Below, one piece after another: positions 1 to 12,365 of a DNA stretch of 64,000 nt. The translations under genes were made by a program, and so were the position numbers. Each line of letters begins with the position of its first letter. The first letter of the stretch is position 1. The notes under the pieces were generated by a model. It ran no database searches, was not told where the DNA came from, and saw nothing but the letters and a program-made list of their open reading frames with translations. This stretch comes from Sodiomyces alkalinus F11 (Eukaryota; Ascomycota; Sordariomycetes; Glomerellales; Plectosphaerellaceae): positions 587,990 through 651,989 of the forward strand of contig NW_021167080.1 of the NCBI RefSeq assembly GCF_003711515.1. The letters are read 5' to 3'.

Positions 1-337
1 CTTTATAACTCTATTCTCTTCCGTTTTCCTTTCTTTTTACGACTCTGATTTTCGGTTTTTCGATATCTGCCGTATTTTATAAGATAACTATTATAGTACT
101 CTGCTTATAGGAGTAGGGCGTGATACTTAGTGCGATAGTTATTGTCAGAATATACATAATACTACGCGGAATTATATATGTATTTATCTAGGTAAAGTCT
201 GAGATACTTCCTGGGGATGTCTAACTATAGGGAAAAAGCAGGGGAGATAAGGGTGGATATATAGGACCGAGGTACTCCATATATCTAACATAATGTGGTT
301 TGTCACACATTAATAAGGTGGCTGGTAGTATCCAACA
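1..337 (-). repeat. copia-1 LTR (left side cut by window edge or undetermined)
   Basis: On the minus strand the sequence just inside this LTR is a short purine run (338-347, AAGGGGGTG on the minus strand), immediately followed by TGTTGGATAC, a good polypurine-tract/LTR junction. The RNase H stop lies about 280 bp further inside. Parts near 290-380 keep CA/TG dinucleotides and look less RIPed than the body. The outer end of the LTR was not found and may lie before the window. Confidence 0.5.
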
Positions 338-2950
338 CACCCCCTTAGAACTGCAGGATTGATCTTGACTATTCTGCTCAATTTAAAGCCGTAAATCTAG
401 GGTAAAATAGAGCCTAGATATTAATCTAATAGTGGAACGGCTTATTGAAAAGCGCGCTCTTTTTATGGTAAGAACATTAAAGAAACGTATAAAACGAGGT
501 GCCTAAAATAATAGTCTATAGGCGCAGAAAAACACTCAAAATAACGGTCTAATTGCCTATTTTCCTTTAATTAAAACATAATAGATAGACGTCGTCCCTG
601 TTAATTACTTTAATTCTATTTAGCCGGGACCTCTATACTAAGCAGATATATAAACTCCCTATATTTTCATTAGGGGACTACCATTATAAGTCTGTCGCTG
701 ACTATATTATTAGTAGCGATCCAATTAATACAGACTCTTTCTTTTTAAACGCTTTATCGGATCTAAAGACTATGGATATCGAGATACTTTAATTTCGAGA
801 TAACCTAAGGCCTCGGCGACTCTAGTAGTTACTTAGTTTATTAATTATCATAGTATATAATTGCTAGTTCCTTCTTAAAGGTAAGGGTAAGGTCCTATAT
901 TAAACGCCTTATCGTGATATACTGCCTAGTAATAGCAGAAAGTGTTATAAACTTGGCTTTAGTACTAGAGGTTATAACGCGTATTTGCTTATTTGCCTTT
1001 TCGTCTATAGGACCCCCGAATAATAATATAGTGTAGCCTTAGGAGCTATACCAAGTCTTATAGTTATTAGCGAAGGCGGCGTTCGAAGTATAAAAAAGAG
1101 TAGGGTATTAGTGGTCTTTACGTGGTCCGAAGTAATGGCATAGTCTTTAATCGAGCTAAGATACTTTAAATACCTATCTACGGTATCGTGATACTATTTT
1201 AACGGGTTTGTGCTAAATTCGGTAACTCTCGAAGCGGCTTTAGAGATATTAGGTCGGGTCTAATAGGCGGTGTAATCAATAGAACCGACCTTCCGAAGAT
1301 AAAGAGAGATTAATTATTCGGGGGCTTATTAGTTAGTAGTAGATAGTTCAAGAATATTAGGGTTAGGAAAAGGGCTTTTAGCTCTATAACCTCTATAATC
1401 CACTTATAACGCCTTTATCTTATCGGTGATATAGTTATTAAGCGATAACTATACCTTATATTATTAACGATCGCCTCCTACACGGATTCTAAGGAACTAC
1501 TTAATTAGTCCTAGATCCCTTATTTAGAAGCTTTTTTATGTCTATTTCACTAGGTTATTAGCTAAGATTTATAGTTCTTATGGTAAATCAGGATAATATC
1601 GTTAACGTAAAAGAAAGTGTTGATATTGATATTATTACTAATAATATCCTTAATATCCTTTGAGTATATCTTTCGTACTCGAATAAAGGATATCTTCCAC
1701 GTAAGCCTAGACCGTTCTCTTCCTAGTCAATTTATCTAATACGAGTTAAACAAAGGATCTAGTTCGAGTCAGATAAAGGAGCAGGATATTACTACGATAT
1801 CGATCCTTTTATAAAGAATAAAGGATATTAACTCGTTCCCTCGGTTCGGTTCTTTCTTTCTTTATTCTTCTTCTTAATCGGTTTTCTTAATCTATACGCG
1901 TGCAGAAATCCCACCTTATAATCCTATTATTACTATCTTATTTTTCCACTACTTTTCGTGACTTTTGTCCCTGCCGCTTATCCGTTATCTTTAAAAGGTT
2001 ATAAGCCTGAAAAAGCTCGACTAAAGTCTCGGAACAATATATTCCTTAATTACCTACGATCGCAATCCAAGAAGAGAAACCCCCGATTCTAAATAATAGT
2101 CTCCTTTCCTATCCGATATTCCACTCTATACACTACTAACACTGCCTACCTACCTACCTACCTACTAACCTACCTGCCTATATTTCTATATCTACGTTCC
2201 TATGGTTTAATCGGTCCGTCGGCTTAGTTATACGCTTATAAATCTATAAAATCTATAGAAAAACTATAAAAGCTACGATTACGTGAATTAAATAGGGACA
2301 TTATTCTTTACGTACGGATACTATAACTACTACACTATAAGGGCTATTCTAGTTACTAATACTAGGATATCTTTCGTTACTTCTAAGTCTTTAGTTCTAC
2401 CTATGATTTCCCCTATATATCTTCCGACCGTGGAAATTTATATAAATATCGTGTTTTTTTACGCGACCGTGAATCCCCTCGCTCCGCGAAGACCGACTTT
2501 AAGATCCTCGCGAATCAAAGAATTATACCGGACCCGTTTTAGACCCGCCGGAATAAAGGAATACTGTCTTTAGAAATAAAGGAATTCTATTATTCGCACG
2601 TACGGGTATCGGTTTCTTTATTATAACCGCGCAGATACGGCTTTAGTGTGGTATTAGTAGCCGGTTATATAACCCCCTTTTTTAGGCTACCGGATCCACC
2701 TTCTGTATATACATTAAGGACAGGCTTAGAATACCCCTATTAAGGGACTATTATTTTATTATTATCCTTTTTTGTAGGTACTTATTCAACGTTTAAGATA
2801 TCTTTCTAGTTTAACTTACGTTGCCCTAATTAGAATAGTAACTACCGATCTACTTCTTCGCTAAAGGTTATAGTAGTGTTAGTTATATTTTAGTTATATA
2901 TCGTGGTTTAGCTAGACTAACCTCTTTATCTAATCTTTATCTTACCGATC
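338..2950 (-). pseudogene. copia-1: Ty1/copia pol remnant (RT, RNase H), RIPed
   Basis: Minus-strand remnant of a copia-type gag-pol, which copies element RNA into DNA in cytoplasmic particles. From right to left, a reverse-transcriptase active-site segment reads FFYVNDIILIY (1594-1620; the family has YVDD, so the first Asp is lost). RNase H follows, with KANKQIRVITSSTKAKF near 960-1010 and a C-terminal block ending DRLIMVVP. The pol stop is at 616-618. Many in-frame TAA/TAG stops sit where Gln or Trp is expected, as RIP produces. Integrase and gag were not recognised between about 2200 and 2950. The stretch 338-615 between pol and LTR shows no gene. The order RT then RNase H with no integrase after it fits copia rather than gypsy. 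The left half is solid; the right boundary is approximate. Confidence 0.75.
2143..2180. repeat. CCTA-rich low-complexity tract
   Basis: Imperfect tandem CCTA units (TACCTACCTACC...) within the copia-1 region. This is not the fungal telomere unit TTAGGG/CCCTAA. Confidence 0.7.
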
Positions 2951-4089
2951 TAGTGCCACTATATTTTTACTTAGTTATAATATAGTACCCGGAGGCGGAT
3001 TTATTCGGCGTCTTTAAAGTATTCTAACTCTGATTAGAGTAATAGAGGCGCTTAAGGGAGGTTCCGGCCCTCCTAAATAGACCATTAGTTAATAACCCCT
3101 AATGAATATAAAGATAACGACCGAGAAAGGATTTAACGCTTTAAGACTAAGGAGAGGTTTACCCTAATAGATTTAGAAAAAGAAACGATTATATAGATAA
3201 GATAAGAAGTACATTTAGCACTTTTAATTATAAGACCCGCCGCCGCGGAGGTAGTAATTATAGGAATAGAAGAAACCGATTAGATCGCGATAGAGTTAGA
3301 TTCCGGATATAGAATAGACTTAATACGGGGCTTATAACCCCTACCACTAATTAAAATAGACTCTCGCACGATAACGAAGAAAAGATAAGACCGCGGAGAG
3401 CAGCTTACCCGGATTAGGGTAACTAACTCCTAATAACCTAAGGAAAATACTAATACCGAGTATAAAAGCGAAATAATAATACCTTATATAAGGACCCGAT
3501 AGTCTAATAGATAAGACCTTTACGGACCCCGTAAGTAAGTTATAATACTTCTTCGTAAGACTTAGTGTATAATATTACTAATATTAATATCCGTGAGTAT
3601 AGCCCCTTTACTAATAGGTAATCTCCTTATTATAGGGGGCCTCTTCCTTTAAGGTAAGTTAGAAAAGCTAGACCCCGAAGATAAATATCACGGAGTAAAG
3701 CCTAGGTCCGCTATTACCCTTGTATTGAAGACTTTATCACTCTTATTAAGATAAGATAATATATATAATAGCCTGGCTAGTATTTAGAATCCTTATAGGG
3801 TCTTCTCGCTAGATAATTAGTTCGAAGAACCTTTCCCTAAATACCCTAAACGCCCTAACCCTATTATTATTATTCGTTTACCCCCTCGCACTTATACCTA
3901 AAATACTATAGATACTTAGACTTAGTATTACGAGCCTACCCCTGTTATCTTTATTAGCGACTCTAATAATAAGGCTCCTTTACCGGCTATTCCCCTTATT
4001 CTTACGCCCGCTATTTCTGGTACCCCTGATTAAGGAAACTATAATATTAGGGCTACGGCCTTACCTCCGCCCGCTCCTAGGCCGATTAC
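2951..4089 (+). pseudogene. Unidentified RIPed coding remnant
   Basis: I do not recognise this. From about 3000 to 4089 the plus strand can be read for hundreds of bases with stops of the kind RIP makes. Around 3600-4080 one frame runs through LEKLDPEDKYHG, then a Pro/Lys-rich stretch PFPKYPKRPNP, then a Pro/Ala/Thr-rich C-terminal part, up to the copia-2 LTR that cuts it off at 4090. The composition resembles the linker of a retrotransposon gag or LINE ORF1 rather than an enzyme. It could belong to an element split by copia-2, or to a host gene caught in the RIP zone. No catalytic motif or zinc knuckle was seen. Confidence 0.4.
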
Positions 4090-4320
4090 TGTTAGATAAA
4101 GCGTAGTCGAAAACGTCATAAAATAGGTTACAATTGATTAAGGCAATTATGTACTATTGTAACTGTGTTAGACCGCTAGGGACACGCTGCTACCGTATTT
4201 TATACAGTGTAGATTCTGTAGGCGTCTATCCGAATTATACTCTTAGTAATCCGGTCTATTACGTAACCGAAAAGACTATAGTCCATTCGATATACCCCTT
4301 AATCGCCCTAAATATTAGTT
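4090..4320 (-). repeat. copia-2 3' LTR
   Basis: Starts TGTTAGATAAAG and is closely repeated at 62548-62781 in the same orientation. The two copies align over their full length and continue into the same pol C-terminus, so the inner LTR boundary (about 4320) is approximate. It is less mutated than the body, with several CA/TG left. Confidence 0.7.
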
Positions 4321-7079
4321 AGGCGATTAAAGCTATTCGTAACCGGCAGATATAATAGCTATTTAACCACTACGCTATAGCCGCTCTTAAATTCATCCTC
4401 CAGGTTGTCTAAATACTCTATCCGGACTTCGTCTCGCTATTGTTACTACAGATATTCCTGTATATCCATTACTCCTACCTAGGACCTAAATATCTTAAAT
4501 TTCTCGCCGTATAACGCCTTCGTTAATTCGTCTACTATTATTTCCGCGCTCGTAACGTATGTTATAAGTATTTACCCTTATTTCTTTACTTAATATAACT
4601 AATACCCGTGGATATCGACGTGGTAGAGGCGCGTTATTAAGATACTAATCTCTTAATTAAGTAACTAAATAGTTTAGTTATTATCGTATAGGATCCTTAA
4701 TTCCGCATCGTTACATTCTACTTCTATACTAAGTCATAAGCGTTATATAAAGATACCCTCTTTTATACCTTATACTAACGCTAATAGCTCTGCTTCTATT
4801 ATTAACGTTATAACCATATCCTGCTTATTAGCCCGCCACGCGATTATACCGCTAAATAAGCGTATTATATACCCTTAACTACTCTTATAATCGAAAGTAT
4901 TATAGGTAAAAAAGGCGTTAGTGTAGACTTTAATAGTATCGCTACCCCCTAGTTCTAACGTAAATAATTAGCTATTAATTAGATAAAGAATTAGATAATC
5001 GGCGGCCTTATAGTATATTAGCCCCAGATTAATATTAAAGCAGTATAGCCTCAATACTATAAACACAATATTAGGCCGCGATATCACTACTACGTATAGC
5101 ATAGATCCTATTTTCCGTTAATAGCTTTTAACGTTAGTCGAGGTCCCTAAATAGGGTAGTAGCTCTATAACCTTAATTCGGTGCATTAGGCGATAGTTAT
5201 TACTATACTTACTATTTAGCTTTAATAGGCATTCTACCTTAGTAACGTAATCGTGTTATAATAGCTGGATTTTATAGGCGGTATAGTCGCGAATAACCTT
5301 ATTACTAAGGAACAACTATAAAGGATCGCTGCTTTATAGGTTATAGTAGCGTTATAGGTTATTAATAGCCTGCTTTATCTATACCTTATAGTATTCCTTA
5401 TAAGTAATAACGATATCGTTAACGTAGAAAAACAGGATTAGACCGTAACGTAGAAAATAATATAGTTCCTATATTACTATCTAAAACCCGTCCGCTAATA
5501 GGATAGCCGAAAAGTGCTTTTACTAAAGTAATAAAAACTCCTTAAGTCTATATAACGCCTTTTTTAGATATAAACGGCTCCCCGGGGCTAAAAATCCTCG
5601 CGGCGGGTATATAAAGATATTATAGGGAAGGCGCGGGTGTATAAACGCGTTTATAACGTCGAATTATAATAGCATAAGGTTAAAGCGGGTCGCGATAGCT
5701 ATTAACGCGCGGAATAACTATCCGGCTAGGGTTACTATGTATATCTCCTTAAAGGAGGATTAATACTATTAATCTCCTCGTACTATAAGCCTTACCTTAT
5801 ATTCATATAGAAATCTATGCTTATCGAATTTATATATTAATACCTATATCGAATTAAGAACCTACTATCTATCTATTACGGACGCCGGTACCCGTATCCA
5901 CGACCCTATCTCCTCGTGGCCCCGTAGGTAGTCTTCTTATACCTATCGGAATAGGTAGCTATAAAGATATAAGGGTATATCGCGAGGGTTCTACGGAGAA
6001 GGAGGGAGGTCTTTACGGTGGATCTTTACGGCCGCCGGGGTAACGCCGGAGTACCCGCTAGAGTAACCGCTAAGGGTATATTTCCCGAGATAGCCTCCCG
6101 GGTTATACTTCTAATAGCTATCGCCGCGGCCGTGGATTTATAGGGTATTATTAAATATTACTATAGCGCTATAAGCGTAGACCTTTTAAACCGTAATTGA
6201 GTTAGCGGAGTCCTATTTAATATATATATATCCGGGGCGTAACGGCTAGCATTAAATACTACTACCTAATACTTTTTTTTCTAGCTATCGCTTAACCGGT
6301 TAAGGCACGCCACTTGATCTATAAGGAGCCTTGTAGCCGACGCTATAAGGATATCATAGTATCGTATTCCTTTATCTATAAGGAAGCCTATAGCTATAGG
6401 TGCTTTATAACGATTACCTAAGATCACGGCTACTATTAGCGCTATAACCGACAGCGGGGTTACCGGTAGAGTAGGAAGCTATAGATTTATAGGCTGCTAT
6501 AGATAGGGATTAAGTGTTATACTAGCTAAATTATACGGTTTATAACCTAAATCTTATCCTCCCAGACTTAAGATAACCTCCTCTACCCCTTTACAGCCGA
6601 GTATTACGGACTATAACCTTAACGGTAATGCCGTTAAGGAAAGAGATCCGGGGGGAACTAGCCCCGGTAAAGGGTTAAGTTTATAATAAGCAGTTATATA
6701 AACGGGGGGGTCCTTAGCTTATACGTCTGTAAACGGCTATAAATATCCAGCCCTCTCCTACTCGATCTAACTAATTAGGTCTTCTAGTTACTCCTCTATT
6801 AATTAACGGAGGTTATCTTTAAAGGTAGCGATATCGCCGTTAAAGAAGGCGCGTTCATTAAAATCTATATCGCGCGTTCGAATATCGCGGTTATAGGTAG
6901 GTACCGCTAAGGATAGCGTAGCCTCGTAAAAGGAGGAGCTAAAAAAGGGTAAGATTATAGGAGAGTAGACTATTTATATTTTTTAGGTTATTTCGGATAT
7001 TTTTAGGACTTTACTTAGTTCTTTCCTATTTATAAGCTAAGTAGCGTAGGGGTATAACCCTAATATAATCTCGTTTTCG
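4321..7079 (-). pseudogene. copia-2: Ty1/copia pol remnant (RNase H, RT, hinge), 5' part missing
   Basis: Minus-strand copia pol. RNase H is clear at about 4775-4865 (RLFSGIIAWRANKQDMVIT, then EAELLAL). The RT active site reads LFFYVNDIVITYKEYY near 5385-5435 (YVDD expected; an Asp to Asn change fits RIP). Upstream, a long frame with RIP-type stops covers about 6000-7079 and includes YNRDIRTRDIDFNERAFFNG. I take this as the poorly conserved hinge between integrase and RT. The integrase core, gag and 5' LTR are not seen: the element stops at the gypsy-1 LTR at 7080 and does not obviously resume at 14307. A second copy of the 3' end is at 62548-64000. Confidence 0.8.
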
Positions 7080-7293
7080 TGTTACGGGTTGACCCCGATA
7101 TAGAGGATCCGGCTATACTCCGGATCTCCCTGACTACGCGCTTAGTTAACGGACCTATATCGCTAAGTTATCGCTACCTTATAGCTAGCCTAGCGCTATA
7201 GACTTTTCTCCTTTTCCTTCTTCCTTCCTTAGTTCTAGATAATCTATTATTACGACCTTACTTAGTGCCACGACCTATAACTGGTCGTTTATA
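7080..7293 (+). repeat. gypsy-1 5' LTR
   Basis: Starts TGTTACGGG and ends GTCGTTTATA (CA to TA by RIP). It matches 14093-14306 nearly base for base apart from CA/TG transitions. The primer-binding site should follow directly at 7294-7311 (TATCTAGAACTTAGCGAT). Confidence 0.85.
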
Positions 7294-7499
7294 TATCTAG
7301 AACTTAGCGATACCTACGCGCTACGCTAGCGATAGATTAGGATCCTAATATTACTGCCTAATAACCTATTAGAATTAAATAGGTCGTAGAGTAGACGAAC
7401 TAACGGTTCGAAGAAAATAACCGAGCCCTAAACGTAAGGCTAGGCCCTTTTTATAAATAATATACCGATATTAATTTAAGGCTCGCTCCGATATAAAAA

Positions 7500-10400
7500 T
7501 ACTACTCTGATATACGCTAGTTTATAGACTAATAATATATAAGAGAAGAAGCCGATAAGCGATAACGCTAGTTAGTCGAATAGCTTATAGCCCGGCTCCT
7601 AGGATCGCCCGCCCCGTAGAACCTAACGCCGCTTAACCTAAATATTCCGGCTCCTTTATAGATCCCGATAATCCTTATACTAATAAAGTCTACCCTATTA
7701 CCGGTTTTATCGCCTATGCTATAGCCGATAATAATAGTAATCGCCCCGACCTTAATAGCGATACCCCGTAAAACTATTAATGGCCCGGCGAAGTTCTTAG
7801 GGAAGCGAGTACACTATAGTATGTAGGCTTACACGATACGGCAGAAGCTTATAATTAATAGCGACTTATTCTAGAATAATATATAAGCTTAGTCTACGAT
7901 CTATAATTACTTAGGGCCTAAAGTATAATAGGTCGTATCGGCCTTTTATAAAAGCGATAGGCCGGGTAAGCTTATAGACCCTAATAACTTTATAGTGTAT
8001 CTTAATTATACCTACCTTAACCCTATAGAATAATCGCGGGCCGTCTAAGCCTTATATATAATTCGTTAATAAACCGATAAGTCGTTTACCGCTTTTCTAC
8101 CCTATTTTAAAAGATAGATCGCCGTTACGGGTAGTACTAAATAGGAAGCCACTATATAGATGTTATTCCTCGAAGGAGCGATCACTTCGCGACTTAGGGA
8201 TAAACTTATCTCTGTCCGAATCCCCACTAACCACTATACTATATAGGTTAACGGCGTGTAAAAGATCGCTAGGAAACTTAAAGGCTATTAGTTCGAATAA
8301 AACTACGATAAATAAGCTTAAGACTATATAACCGCGAAGAAGGATACCGATAATAATATAAAAATAGGCAGAGTAAACCGTGTTAGTGATAGGAAGGCGA
8401 AGTAAAAGACTTAGAAATACTATAACTATAATAAAAAGGGGTATATCGCGTGGAACTATAAAAAGCTAAAGGAAAACTAAGATATAGTCCGGAAGGTTAA
8501 GGAGACTCGTATAAAAGATCGCGATAAGAGCGGGGATAAGTCGATTAGCGAGGACGACTCGGAAAAAAAGTAGCTTTAACACGAAAATAGGCGTTAAAGC
8601 TAATAGCCGCGATACGGCGGGAGTAAGAGGTCTTTAAAGTACGTACTAGTAATAACCCGGTACTTATAGTAGCTAGAGTAAATAAATAGTATATCCTCGC
8701 CCTTATTAATACTAGTTATAACTACTATACCGCTATAAGTAAATAGTTTATCTAAAGACTCTAATTACCGTTAGTCGATAAGACGAATCGACTACTAAAT
8801 AGCTTCTTAAAAGCTACCGGGACTATTAATAGCGCGGGGATTACTATCTACGAGCTTAAGATCGGCGGGTACCTGTAAAGGATATTCGTATATATAATAC
8901 CCGGGCTTAATTAAGATATATTCCTCGGGAAGCCTTAGATAGAATAAACCGACGTAATATACTACGCTAAAAATAAACGGCTTTACTATAGAGTAGCCGG
9001 ATTAAATATACGACTTTATCACGAAAAGTAATCTACCGGAGTATAAGCTATCCACGACGTCTATTTAGTTACGGGATCTATATTCGCGGGTATTATTCGA
9101 CGACTATAACGGAAAGGTAAGGAAGTCTTAATCCAAGGAGTAAGCCTAAAGGATATCGAAAAAGCGTTATATAAGAAATAACTAGTAAACCCGAAGGATT
9201 TTATACCTAAAGAGTTACTACGAGAATTTGGTAACCTATTCGCCCCCGATAAGGCTAATTAACTACCGCTATACCGATTAGAAGTCGACTATAAGGTAAA
9301 CCTTATACCCGGAAGCGACGGTAAAAAATTATCGCTTCCCTAAAAGCCGCTTTATAATATATTAAGAGAAGAACTCTTAGTATTACGGAAAATACTTACC
9401 GACCTAATAGATAAGGGATTTATCCGTGCTAGTAGTTCGGAAGCCGCGGCTCCTATCCTTTTTATAAGAAAGCTAAGCGGAGGACTTTAATTTTATTATA
9501 ACTATTAAGCGTTAAACACGATTACTAAGTAAGACTATTATCTATTTCCCCTAATCGCTAAGATACTATAGAATCTAAGCTAAGTAAAATAGTTTATAAA
9601 CCTTAACGTAGTCGCCGCCTTCTATAAGATTAGGATAGCCTTAGGACACGAATATAAGACCGTGTTCCGAACTCGGTTTAGGCTTTTCGAATAGCTTATC
9701 TGCTTATTCGGCCTAAAAGGCTCCTATGATTGTCTAGCGATATATTAATAAGACACTATAGCGCTTCCTAAACGACTTTATTACCGCTTATATTAACGAT
9801 ATCTTAGTCTACTCTAATAGGAGTTAGGCCGACTATAAGGCGAAAGTAAAGTACGTACTCCGTGTACTCACGGACACTAGCCTAAACCTAGATCTATTAA
9901 AGTACGAGTTTAGCGTGAAAACCGTAAAGTACCTAGGATGTATAATTACTACGGGGAAAAGCGTATCTTACGACCTAGAGAAGTTATAAGCTATTCGCGA
10001 GTAGGAAGCGCCTATAACGGCTAAGGGCGTGCGAAGCTTTTTAGGGTTTATAAATTATTACCGAATCTTTATTAAGGATTTTTCGGGGATCTTAGCCCCC
10101 TTAATAGTACTAACTAAAAAAGACTATACCTTTTAATAGGGTCCTAAGGAAAAAACGGCCTTTCGCGAGCTAAAGGCGAGGTTCTAAGAAAGACCGATAC
10201 TATAATAGTAGGACTTAGTAAATAAGATATTTATTAAGATAAACTACTCGGGGTTTACCTTTAGGGGTAGCCTAATATAAGAAATAACGCGGACGGAAAT
10301 TGCTACATAGTTATATACTACTCTTATAAACTTAATAGAGCGGAATATAACTACCTAATCTATAATAAGAAAATACTAATAACTATAAGTTATTTAACGA

Positions 10401-12340
10401 TATAGCGGGCTAAACTTATTAGTTATAGGTAATTTATAGTCCTTTCCGATTATAAGGCCCTTAAATACTTTATAAGAAAGCGAATGCTTACTAAGCGATA
10501 AAGCTAATAGGCCGGCGAGCTTATATAGTTCGACTTTATACTTAAGTATTAGAAAGGAAAGGATAACACGATAGCGGACGCCCTCTTATATTAATAGTAA
10601 GATAAGCCCTAAGATATAACGAATAAATAGGAGTAATCTTATTATATTTAATTAATTCCCGATACCGTGATTCTACTTAGTATTCGCTAGATTAATAGCG
10701 GTTAATTAATCTTCGAGGCAGACTAAGGGCTATAACGATTATAGGATAAAACGCTTACGACCGATGAATAATAGTAAGGAGCCTTATCTACGGTTACCGA
10801 AAAAGAATAATAATTCCTATTATTATTAGAATTAAAGCTATAAATAGCCGAGTACTTAGTCTCTGCGATTAGGTTACTATTATTCCGCGACCGAATTTAG
10901 GTGCCCGGGTCTACTAAAGGGTTAATATTATAAGGGGGGATTATCTAGTTAATTCACGATTTAGTAATTAAAGGATACCCCGAATATAAAAATATTATCG
11001 CCTTAGTAACGCGTCGCTTCTTCTAGCCGAGGATAAATAAGGATATCCGATAATTTATCCGGAACTATAATATCTACGGAAAGGGGTATATGTAGAGAAA
11101 TACGAAATAAGGCCTTTTACGCCCCCTCCCGGTACTAGAACGAATACGGAGCGACCTATCGATAGATTTTATAATAGACCTACTATTAGCCGGCGAGAAG
11201 AAGGCGCGCTACCTTTAGGTTATTATAGACCGTCTAATTAAGGCGGTAATATTAAAAGCGATAAAGATAATAAAAGCTAAAGCTTATACGGAATAGTTCT
11301 TATACTATTACTTCCGGTTCCACGGAATACTTAGGTTAATTATTAGTAACTAAGGCTCGAACTAAATAAATAGGTTCTAAAAGTATTTTTACGAGCTCGC
11401 ACGGATATCGCGTAAGCTTAGTATAGTATATTACCCCTAAACTGATAAAGTAATAGAGTGTATAAACTAAGAAGTATAAGCTTATTTATAAGCCTTTATC
11501 TATTACGTTTAGGATAACTAAGATCGCTTACTACCCGTAGTATAATTAGCCCTAAATAACCGCGAGAGCTCCGCGACGGGGTTTAGTCCTTTCTTCTTAG
11601 AATATAGCTACTACGTCGATCCGATTTAGATAACCCATGAGCCCCCTTTAGAACCTAGAGTATTAACGGCCTATAACCTATTACGCCGTTTATAGGAAAT
11701 AACCGAGTTCGCCTAAGCCACGATTATATCGATATAGCTTAGAAATAAAGAGTCTACTAATTAATATCGTATACCGGCCAAGCGTTTTAAGGTTAATAAC
11801 TTAGTCTAGCTATTATTAGCTAATTATTCGACTCCGCGACTATCACGAAAGCTTAACTAACTCTATTATAAATACCGAGTTATAAAGGTAATTAGCTTAT
11901 ATATAGTCGAGCTTACTATACTATCGTAGATCTACCCTTAATTCTACGTAGACTTATTATATCGCGCGGGCGATAACCCCTTTCCGGGATAGGTAGTAGA
12001 TAACTCTTAACTACCGCCTATTCGAGAAGTAACCGATAGTAAAGAATAGAAAGTTAAGGAAATCCTCTACGCGAGGACGAAAAGGCGAGGCAGGGGATTA
12101 AGACGTGAAGTACTAGTACGATAGGTAGGATACTATAAGCCTATATAGGAACCTTTAGAACTATTAGCGTAAACGCGGGTACTCGATAAGTTCAAAGGGA
12201 AATTCGGCTTAGTAATAATAAACGATAGCCCGTTAAATACCTTCGCGCTATTATAATATAAGAACCGATATATACATAATTATATCGCGATAATTAGAAG
12301 GGAGTAAGAGTCGGATTTAGTTTAGGCCGGGTAGGCCCCA
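7500..12340 (+). pseudogene. gypsy-1 gag-pol (zinc knuckle, RT, RNase H, IN, chromodomain)
   Basis: Degraded polyprotein of a Ty3/gypsy element. A CCHC zinc knuckle is recognisable near 8417-8470 with Cys and His changed to Tyr (YYNYNKKGYIAWNY). RT covers about 9440-9990, with YINDILVYSN at 9789-9818 in place of YxDD. RNase H is at about 10240-10560. The integrase core is at about 11140-11720 (LSIDFIIDLLLAGEKKARYL; second catalytic block ISN*GSN, where the family has Asp). A chromodomain lies near 12045-12170 (VKEILYARTKRRGRG, REVLVR, then WEPL-type C-end); in chromoviruses it targets integration to modified histones. The protease was not pinned down. The start is approximate. Confidence 0.85.
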
Positions 12341-12365
12341 TACCCTAGCCACGCTTAATATAAGC

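Noticed and set aside
2143..2180. CCTA repeats as a possible interstitial telomere
   Set aside because: The unit is CCTA, not CCCTAA, and it is embedded in copia remnant.
4134..4322. 62-codon plus-strand frame
   Set aside because: Lies inside the copia-2 LTR; no coding features.
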